From assembly GCA_030849945.1 (NCBI GenBank), contig JAVDKK010000002.1:558001-622000 (forward strand): DNA of 64,000 bases. The letters are read 5' to 3'. The notes under the pieces are model-generated. The model did not search any database. It was not told where the DNA came from and saw only the letters and a program-made list of their open reading frames with translations. Source of the DNA: Schauerella fraxinea (GTDB lineage: Bacteria; Pseudomonadota; Gammaproteobacteria; Burkholderiales; Burkholderiaceae_B). Below, one piece after another: positions 59,014 to 64,000 of this stretch (position 1 is its first letter; each line of letters starts with the position of its first letter). The translations under genes were made by a program, and so were the position numbers.

Positions 59014-59292
59014 TTACAAGGCACAGCGGCCGCGATGATCTCGTACCATCGAAGGATGGCTGCCCATGTGATGCTTAGCAATGCCTGCGCGACGGTCGCG
59101 ATGCGCGGGATGCTGCGGGTGAAGCCGTTCCTGAGCCGCTGCCAGCAGGCTCTGCGCATGCCGCAGCTCATACGCCGCCTGCGCATAGACAGCATAGTCA
59201 CGAGAAGCGAGGGAACGGGAGGCAAACGGCTCCACGGCTCTAAAGCGTTCCAGCGCGGTGTGCAAATGGGCGATGGCGTCGTCCAGATTCAT
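59014..59292 (-). CDS. Hypothetical protein (92 aa)
   Basis: A small, largely helical reading frame beginning MNLDDAIAHLHTALERFRAV, with a His/Arg-rich C-terminus (LHPQHPAHRDRRAG). AGGAAG lies four bases before the ATG, a good ribosome site, and a perfect stem-loop lies after it. About 160 bases upstream is the promoter-palindrome at 59454-59477, pointing in its direction. No domain is recognised. A competing frame on the same strand (59001-59225) has no ribosome site. Confidence 0.55.
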   Translation of the reverse strand: MNLDDAIAHLHTALERFRAVEPFASRSLASRDYAVYAQAAYELRHAQSLLAAAQERLHPQHPAHRDRRAGIAKHHMGSHPSMVRDHRGRCAL

Positions 59293-59453
59293 AACACTTC
59301 CTAGTTGGGCATCCTGCGTAATGGGACGATGCTTCGCACGGCGCGTGCCAGCGTTGAAGCCGCTCTTCGGCCAAGCGCATGCTATTGGAAATATTTTTCG
59401 TCTATCGCGCCGCGCCAGGATCGATCGGACATCGGGCCGAGCGAGGTTAGGGA

Positions 59454-59482
59454 AATTACTACTAGTCAGTAGTAATTGTCAA
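59454..59482 (-). promoter_or_regulatory. Promoter with an embedded perfect palindromic operator
   Basis: AATTACTACT and AGTAGTAATT (59454-59463 and 59468-59477) are perfect complements around AGTC. On the minus strand a consensus -35 box TTGACA (59482-59477) overlaps one end, and -10-like AGTAAT or TAATTT lies 16-18 bases on, so the palindrome fills the spacer. That is the classic layout for repression by a TetR-type dimer, and a TetR gene lies directly upstream (59541-60167). Transcription would run into the small gene at 59014-59292. Confidence 0.7.
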
Positions 59483-59540
59483 AGAAAAAAGCGCGCACTA
59501 GTACACCGTTTCAGGCAAATGTCAGTGCAACGCGGTTTTC

Positions 59541-60167
59541 TTATCGGTGCAGGGGCTCGGCACGCATGCCGTCCAGGATGAGCGTGCCGATAAAATCGGC
59601 GAGCTGTTCATCTTGAGGCGGAGGCGGTCGGAAGCGCGAGAAGCGCTCCATCATTCCCATGAAGGCTTGCGCAAACAACTCTGGCGTAATCTCCGGTCGA
59701 AAGAAGCCGGTCGCCTGCTCCGCACGAAGGTTGTGCGTAATTTGCGCACAGAGTGCTGTCTTGAGATCTTCGGCCGACGCCGATTGCGTGAATCCGATTT
59801 GCGTAAGATCGGGGTCGGCCCACAGGATGGTAAGCAGCTTGTGTATGGTCAACCGCACGCGCGCGTCGACCGCCGTTGCCGGTACGTCGGCGCCGATCAG
59901 CGCCTCGCCGACGGCGTCCTGAAGCCGGCGACCGAACAGCGTGACCAGTTCGTCATACGCCGCCTGTTTACTGAAAAAATAGAGGTAGAAAACAGGTTGG
60001 CTGACACCTGCACGAGCAACGATGTCGCTGATGCGCGTGGCCACGAATCCGTTTTTGGCGAATTCCACACTGCACGCTGCCAATAAACGACCCCGCGTCC
60101 GTTCTCCTTTGGTGGAGACGTCCGATTTTTTGCGCAATGGTGTTGCTGCAGGACGGGCGGGGCTCAT
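59541..60167 (-). CDS. TetR/AcrR family transcriptional regulator
   Basis: A regulator of about 208 residues. The N-terminal helix-turn-helix (TRGRLLAACSVEFAKNGFVA, ISDIVARAGVSQPVFYLYF) is followed by a helical ligand domain (LLTILWADPDLTQIGF, ELFAQAFMGMMERFSRF). The start is uncertain: MSPARPAA at 60167 is chosen, but in-frame ATGs at 60191 and further upstream exist and none has a clear ribosome site. Many TetR proteins control efflux pumps or degradative genes, but neither is adjacent here. The palindrome downstream at 59454-59477 is its likely operator. Confidence 0.9.
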   Translation of the reverse strand: MSPARPAATPLRKKSDVSTKGERTRGRLLAACSVEFAKNGFVATRISDIVARAGVSQPVFYLYFFSKQAAYDELVTLFGRRLQDAVGEALIGADVPATAVDARVRLTIHKLLTILWADPDLTQIGFTQSASAEDLKTALCAQITHNLRAEQATGFFRPEITPELFAQAFMGMMERFSRFRPPPPQDEQLADFIGTLILDGMRAEPLHR

Positions 60168-60251
60168 ACTGGCAAAAGTAGTCTTCCCCATTGAAAATGT
60201 AAAGATATTGGGAACGCACGGTCGGGCGGCGCCCGCGCGGTTCACCTCATC

Positions 60252-61847
60252 CTACGCGTCGCCGATCGGAGATGCCGGCACGAGCACAAAGTCCGGCCCC
60301 ATGGCCCTGACCTGATCCACACGCTGGCGGTCGCGGCGGGTAATCTCGAACCGCCATCCATTCCAGGTCACGATTTCACCCACATCCGGGATGCGTCCCG
60401 CCACGCGCAACAGGTAACCCGCCAACGTGGCATCAGGGTGCGGGCGTGCCAGTTCGGGCTCGTTGAGCTCCCGGCGCGCCTCGTCGATCGACAGCCGGCC
60501 ATCCAAAAGCCATGAACCATCGACCATGCGCGTGGCCTGCACGCGACTCTCGGCATCGTGCTCAGGCAGATCGCCGCCCACCGCGGTCAGCACATCCATC
60601 GGCGTCACCAACCCTTCGCACTGACCATGTTCATCCACCACGATCAGCATATGATCGCGCGACACGCGGATCTGTTCGAGCAGCTTGAGCACCGGCGTCG
60701 TTTCGGTCACGAAGCGCGGTTGGCGCGCAATGGCCACGAGATCGACCGGTCCGGGTTGCTGCAGCGCCATCAATGCATCCTTGAAATGCACCACGCCGAC
60801 CACATTGCCGGGCTCGCCCTCGCACAATGGCATGCGCGAGTGGCCCAGCGCAAATTTGCGCAGCACGTCTTCATGGGTATCGGCCACATCCAGCCAGGTC
60901 ATGCGCCCGCGCGGCACCATGATGGCGCGCACATCGCGCGTACCGATCGCAAGCACTCGCTCGATCATCGTGCTTTCTTCCGGTGCGAAGGTCGCCTCGG
61001 CGCTGGGGTCACCCACTAAAGCAATCATGTCATCGGCGTTGGTGTCGGGCTGCTTGTCGCGGCCAGCGGCAAGCAGACGCAACACCGCCTGCGCGGTTCG
61101 GTCGCGCCGGCCTGCGGCACTCGCCGTGCGAATCCGATTGCGGCGCGCCAATTGATTGCAGGCTTCGATCAGGATGGCGAAGCCAATGGCGGCATACAGA
61201 TAACCCTTGGGGATATGGAAATCCAGACCTTCGGCCACCAGACTGAAACCGATCATCAGGAGCAGCCCCAGGCACAAAATCACCACCGTCGGGTGGCGGC
61301 TCACAAACGCCATCAGCGGCCGGCTCGCTATCATCATCAGCGCCATCGCGAAAATCACGGCGGTCATCATGATGCTGATTTCTTCGACCATACCCACAGC
61401 GGTGATAACCGAGTCGAGCGAGAACACCGCATCGAGTACCACGATCTGCGCGATCACATGCCAGAACACCGCATGCTGGGTGCGCTTGCCGCCCACGTGC
61501 TCTGCAGCGCCCTCGAGACGCTCGTGCAACTCCATCGTTCCTTTGAACAACAAGAACATGCCGCCGAAGATCAGGATGAGATCCCGACCGGAAAAGTCCA
61601 TGCCGAACAACGTGAAAAGCGGCGCGGTGAGCGTGACGACCCACGCGATGCTGGCCAGCAGCCCCAGGCGCATGATCAAGGCCAGCGAAAGGCCGATCAT
61701 GCGTGCGCGATTGCGTTGATGTTCAGGTAATTTATCCGCGAGAATGGCGATAAACACCAGGTTATCGATACCCAGCACCACTTCAAGCACGATCAACGTC
61801 GCCAGGCCCAGCCAGGCGGTCGGATCGGCCATCCAGTCGAAAAACAT
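60252..61847 (-). CDS. TerC family membrane protein with CBS pair and CorC/HlyC domain
   Basis: A 531-residue protein. The N-terminal TerC domain has seven or so membrane segments and the acidic motifs LEVVLGIDNLVFIAIL and VLDAVFSLDSVITAVG. Two CBS repeats follow (residues about 325-450, IMVPRGRMTWLDVADTHEDV and LIVVDEHGQCEGLVTPMDVL), then a CorC/HlyC-type transporter-associated domain (about 465-531). Such proteins are linked to metal-ion homeostasis or export. MFFDWM at 61847 is chosen for ribosome-site spacing (AAGGAAG); an ATG one codon earlier is possible. Confidence 0.92.
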   Translation of the reverse strand: MFFDWMADPTAWLGLATLIVLEVVLGIDNLVFIAILADKLPEHQRNRARMIGLSLALIMRLGLLASIAWVVTLTAPLFTLFGMDFSGRDLILIFGGMFLLFKGTMELHERLEGAAEHVGGKRTQHAVFWHVIAQIVVLDAVFSLDSVITAVGMVEEISIMMTAVIFAMALMMIASRPLMAFVSRHPTVVILCLGLLLMIGFSLVAEGLDFHIPKGYLYAAIGFAILIEACNQLARRNRIRTASAAGRRDRTAQAVLRLLAAGRDKQPDTNADDMIALVGDPSAEATFAPEESTMIERVLAIGTRDVRAIMVPRGRMTWLDVADTHEDVLRKFALGHSRMPLCEGEPGNVVGVVHFKDALMALQQPGPVDLVAIARQPRFVTETTPVLKLLEQIRVSRDHMLIVVDEHGQCEGLVTPMDVLTAVGGDLPEHDAESRVQATRMVDGSWLLDGRLSIDEARRELNEPELARPHPDATLAGYLLRVAGRIPDVGEIVTWNGWRFEITRRDRQRVDQVRAMGPDFVLVPASPIGDA

Positions 61848-61863
61848 CATCTTCCTTGGAAGT

Positions 61864-61903
61864 AAAAAAAACGGGCGCGCGCGGCTCCCATCCGTCAGGA
61901 TGG
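61864..61903 (-). terminator. Possible terminator after the anti-sigma gene
   Basis: CCATCC and GGATGG pair around GTCA (61888-61903), followed on the minus strand by a GC-rich stretch and a run of eight T. It lies between the anti-sigma gene end and the TerC start. Confidence 0.45.
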
Positions 61904-61905
61904 CG

Positions 61906-62688
61906 CTATAGCGGCGGGCGCGGTGCAGCGGCGAGCAAGCCAGCCACACGCATAAGATCGGTATCGGAAAGCGCGCCGGTCACGGCATACGCCCATTCGC
62001 CTTGTTGCCAATGGACGATGGTTTCATCATCCTTGCGCGAGGTGGTGAGCCCTTGCGCAATGGCGGGCGATGTACCGCGTGCCGCAAATACGGATACGGC
62101 GCCGAAGGTGTCGGCATCCACCACGGTTTCGACGCCCGGCCCGCCGCGCGACGGAAATACCTGGACGTCGCGAATGCGCCATTGTTCGGGCAAGGCCGGC
62201 ATCGGAATCCCGGTCAGGCGCAAAATTTCGTCCGCATCGAGATACGGCACTTCGGGCTGAGACTGCATTCCGGCACGCAACAGCGAGGTGCGGTGTGCCA
62301 TGACGGCATCGTCGACGAACGCCGGTGAGGCCTGCGCGACACCATCCGTGTTGAACGAAATCGCCGAGAAGCCGACGTGTCCGGCCCAACCCACGCCAAA
62401 CAAAGCGGCCGCGGCGGCCGTGCGCCGCAACCGCGCCAACCACTGGCGGCGCCCGAGCGCACGCGCCAGTCGCAGCGCCAAGGCAAGTGTGTGAGCGTCG
62501 TCGGCCGCAGCGCGTTCGCTGACACTCAAACGCAGCGCATCGCGAATGCGCAGATCTGCCATCACCCGCATCGCTTCCCGCGAATGCTGCGACAGGTAGG
62601 CTTCGACATCGATGCGGCGTCGCGCATCCAGTTGATCGTCGACGTACGCGTCGAGATCGATGTCGGATATGGGGTTATCGGTCTGCAT
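61906..62688 (-). CDS. Putative anti-sigma factor (single-pass membrane protein)
   Basis: A 260-residue protein. The N-terminal cytoplasmic part, DIDLDAYVDDQLDARRRIDVEAYL (shown as DIDLDAYVDDQLDARRR), resembles zinc-finger-like anti-sigma modules but lacks the HxxxCxxC ligands. A membrane segment at about residues 88-108 (AAAAALFGVGWAGHVGF) is followed by a periplasmic domain. The gene overlaps the sigma gene by 14 bases, the usual arrangement for an anti-sigma partner. The periplasmic signal is unknown. Confidence 0.85.
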   Translation of the reverse strand: MQTDNPISDIDLDAYVDDQLDARRRIDVEAYLSQHSREAMRVMADLRIRDALRLSVSERAAADDAHTLALALRLARALGRRQWLARLRRTAAAAALFGVGWAGHVGFSAISFNTDGVAQASPAFVDDAVMAHRTSLLRAGMQSQPEVPYLDADEILRLTGIPMPALPEQWRIRDVQVFPSRGGPGVETVVDADTFGAVSVFAARGTSPAIAQGLTTSRKDDETIVHWQQGEWAYAVTGALSDTDLMRVAGLLAAAPRPPL

Positions 62689-63238
62689 CCAAGCCTCCCA
62701 CGACTTTAAGGTGAACCGTGCGCGACGCGGTGGACGCGCCGGTGCCCGGCACGCCATCCTCGAAGGCACGCAAGGCTGCGCGCCCACGACCCAGACGCGA
62801 CATCAGTGTGCCGATGGGCACTGCCAAGGTGCTGGCTGCGTCTTGATAGGACAGTCCTTCGATCGTCACCAGATGCAGCGCCGCGCGCTGGTCTTCCGGC
62901 AAGGCATCGAACGCGCGCTCAAGTTGGCGCAAGCGCACGACATGGTCGTGTGCGGGGTTCGTAGCAAGCGCGGTGGTGTGCTCGTCGAAGGCGTCGGTTA
63001 GCGCGCCACTGGATTGATGCGCACGCCGATCGCTCACGAAGGTGTTGTGCAAAATAGAGAAGAGCCAACCGCGAAGGCTGGCGCCGTCTTTGAGCGCATG
63101 CCTTTTTTCGTAGGCGCGCGTGAGCGACTCTTGAACCAGATCCTCCGCATCGTGCACGTTGCGAGTGAGCGAACGCGCATAACGGCGAAGCGCGCCAAGC
63201 TGGGCAACAACGTCAAAAGACGGCGAGTCGGAGGTCAT
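62675..63238 (-). CDS. ECF RNA polymerase sigma factor
   Basis: A 187-residue sigma factor. Region 2 (LRRYARSLTRNVHDAEDLVQ, LRGWLFSILHNTFVSDRR) and region 4 (FDALPEDQRAALHLVTIEG, LSYQDAASTLAVPIGTLMSR) are clear. ATG at 63238 is chosen; a GTG at 63259 would add seven residues and has comparable support. ECF factors of this type direct stress or envelope responses and are held by the coupled anti-sigma protein. No target promoter is recognised in the window. Confidence 0.92.
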   Translation of the reverse strand: MTSDSPSFDVVAQLGALRRYARSLTRNVHDAEDLVQESLTRAYEKRHALKDGASLRGWLFSILHNTFVSDRRAHQSSGALTDAFDEHTTALATNPAHDHVVRLRQLERAFDALPEDQRAALHLVTIEGLSYQDAASTLAVPIGTLMSRLGRGRAALRAFEDGVPGTGASTASRTVHLKVVGGLDADR

Positions 63239-63350
63239 AGTGGGATAGACGTCCCGCACGAACGTTTAATCCGCGCGCCTTACATTATTTACATTGTTTG
63301 CGGTGGGCTGGAAGGACGACGGCGCAAAGAGGCACTCAGCAAAACGTACA

Positions 63351-63375
63351 AGGCCGACCACAGTGTGGCCGGCCT
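63351..63375 (-). terminator. Stem-loop after the small gene at 63430
   Basis: AGGCCGACCACA and TGTGGCCGGCCT pair with one A/C mismatch; on the minus strand TTGTACGTTTTGC follows. It lies between the small gene and the sigma gene and probably terminates the former. Confidence 0.6.
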
Positions 63376-63429
63376 CGATAGTGAATCACATCCCTCTCGC
63401 GGCGCCAGGCGCTGCGCGGGATTCGATAG

Positions 63430-63699
63430 TCACTTGTTCTTGTCGCGTGCCTCATCGGCGTCGATCGTGCGCTGCAACGCCTCGTTCGATCCGGCGCCGG
63501 GAACGACGATATCGGCAATCGCTTCGCCAATGCCCTTCAGGATGCCAAGATGTTCGTCGCCTTCCTGCGTGACGGTGTAGTTGCCGTCCGTGTGTTCGAT
63601 CAGGCCACGCTGGTGCAGCGTTTCGCGGTGCGCATCATCCACCGGGGCTTCACCCGACTTGATACGACGCAGCGCTTCGAGTTCGTTTGAGTTCAGCAT
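63430..63699 (-). CDS. Hypothetical protein (89 aa), possible winged-helix fold
   Basis: A small protein, MLNSNELEALRRIKSGEAPV at the start and TIDADEARDKNK at the end. AAAAGGAGTAGAAAC gives a strong ribosome site and fixes the start over 13 upstream codons. The pattern RETLHQRGLIEHTDGNYTVT (helix, turn, wing-like beta pair) with TVTQEGDEHLGILKG resembles short winged-helix regulators of unknown role. Flanked by two stem-loops, it is a single-gene transcript. Function unknown. Confidence 0.75.
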   Translation of the reverse strand: MLNSNELEALRRIKSGEAPVDDAHRETLHQRGLIEHTDGNYTVTQEGDEHLGILKGIGEAIADIVVPGAGSNEALQRTIDADEARDKNK

Positions 63700-63740
63700 G
63701 TTTCTACTCCTTTTGAAAATCTGGCCGTAGAAAAGCAAGA

Positions 63741-63771
63741 AGCGCGCCCGATCATCGTGGTCGGGCGCGCT
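63741..63771. terminator. Perfect GC-rich stem-loop terminator
   Basis: GCGCGCCCGA and TCGGGCGCGC are perfect complements (the flanking A and T add an 11th pair) around TCATCGTGG. On the minus strand TTCTTGCTTTTC follows, fitting termination of the partial gene at 63834. Confidence 0.75.
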
Positions 63772-63776
63772 CGTCT

Positions 63777-63818
63777 ATCAACTGCCAAATATCAACTGTC
63801 GTACATCAACTGTCGTAC
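63777..63818. repeat. 14-bp tandem repeat, three units
   Basis: ATCAACTGCCAAAT is followed by two identical ATCAACTGTCGTAC units. It lies between the terminator stem and the stop codon of the partial gene. Confidence 0.85.
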
Positions 63819-63833
63819 ATCCTCATGCGCGAC

Positions 63834-64000
63834 TCAAATGTCGTCGAAACCGCCATCGAAGCCGCCGCCATCGTCAAAGCCGGGATCGTCATACCCCACC
63901 GGGTCGGCGCTGGCGTCGTGCCCCTGATCGGCCGCCGCGGCATCGCCACCCTCACCCGCAGCATCCGCAGGCGGTTCGGCCGCATTGGCGTTATTGCCGC
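63834..64000 (-). CDS. Hypothetical protein, C-terminal part (runs off the window)
   Basis: Only the last 54 or so codons are visible, read on the minus strand to a TGA at 63834. They are Ala/Asp/Gly-rich: NNANAAEPPADAAGEGGDAA, then QGHDASADPVGYDDPGFDDG and GGGFDGGFDDI. Acidic Gly/Phe-rich tails of this kind occur in several small bacterial membrane or periplasmic proteins of unknown role. Too little is present to name a family. Confidence 0.6.
   Translation of the reverse strand, partial: GNNANAAEPPADAAGEGGDAAAADQGHDASADPVGYDDPGFDDGGGFDGGFDDI

Noticed and set aside
59258..59581. A 107-codon plus-strand frame across the 59.45-kb palindrome
   Set aside because: No ribosome site or domain, and it runs through the promoter-operator and into the TetR gene antisense.
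14035..63818. The tandem repeats as CRISPR arrays
   Set aside because: Units abut without unique spacers of constant length, periods differ from array to array, and no cas gene is present.

Overview
The window is GC-rich, gene-dense DNA that reads as a chromosome (or chromid) segment of a metabolically versatile betaproteobacterium, most likely order Burkholderiales. Support comes from the two Bug/TctC-type solute-binding proteins, the PhbB acetoacetyl-CoA reductase, the many FCD-GntR regulators, the LivFGMHJ-type transporters and the high GC at third positions, which produces very long antisense shadow ORFs. I see no rRNA, tRNA, CRISPR array, insertion sequence or phage gene. The genus cannot be fixed from the sequence alone.

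Layout. (1) 1-12.9 kb: a catabolic regulon. A split transketolase, a GntR regulator with an iron-containing alcohol dehydrogenase, and a 9-kb operon carry a Liv-type ABC transporter (with a LivM-LivG fusion), a quinone reductase, two SDRs, a carnitine-dehydrogenase-like enzyme and a beta-keto acid cleavage enzyme (BKACE). The same 19-base palindromic site lies before the transketolase/GntR pair and before the transporter operon. (2) 13-19.3 kb: a 2-oxo-acid dehydrogenase unit (fused E1 alpha-beta, E2, no E3) with two SDRs and a GntR regulator; two TTGTC-n-GAcAA type sites lie in the divergent promoter region. (3) 19.4-23.4 kb: a NERD-nuclease/SF1-helicase protein, an alpha/beta hydrolase and an orphan TRAP binding protein. 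(4) 23.4-36.8 kb: two amide or peptide scavenging units, one with MlrC, an M20 amidohydrolase and a complete Liv transporter, the other with an M20 amidohydrolase, a gamma-glutamyltransferase-like enzyme and a Bug protein. Each has a divergent GntR regulator. (5) 36.8-45 kb: phbB and a CitMHS carrier divergent from a TctDE-like two-component system coupled to a binding protein, then a soluble hybrid histidine kinase. (6) 45-49.1 kb: a LeuCD-type dehydratase with a Bug protein and a divergent LysR regulator. (7) 49.1-64 kb: mgtA with a long structured leader, a dpp-type peptide transporter, a TetR regulator, a TerC-CBS-CorC membrane protein, an ECF sigma/anti-sigma pair and small unknown genes.

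The recurring logic is one regulator, one periplasmic binding protein or transporter, and one short catabolic pathway. Most operons are tightly coupled by ATGA or TGATG overlaps. The pathway substrates cannot be read from sequence.

A second theme is short tandem repeats with different periods (9/18, 10, 12, 14, 15, 16, 24 and 39 bp). They lie in gene 3' flanks and, in two cases, in frame inside genes (mgtA and the E2 linker). The most interesting unexplained items are the BKACE/transketolase regulon, the mgtA leader and its in-frame 15-bp repeat, the 12-bp repeat array running into the hybrid kinase gene, and a strong promoter with an embedded perfect palindrome at 59.45 kb that has no obvious target except one small unknown gene.
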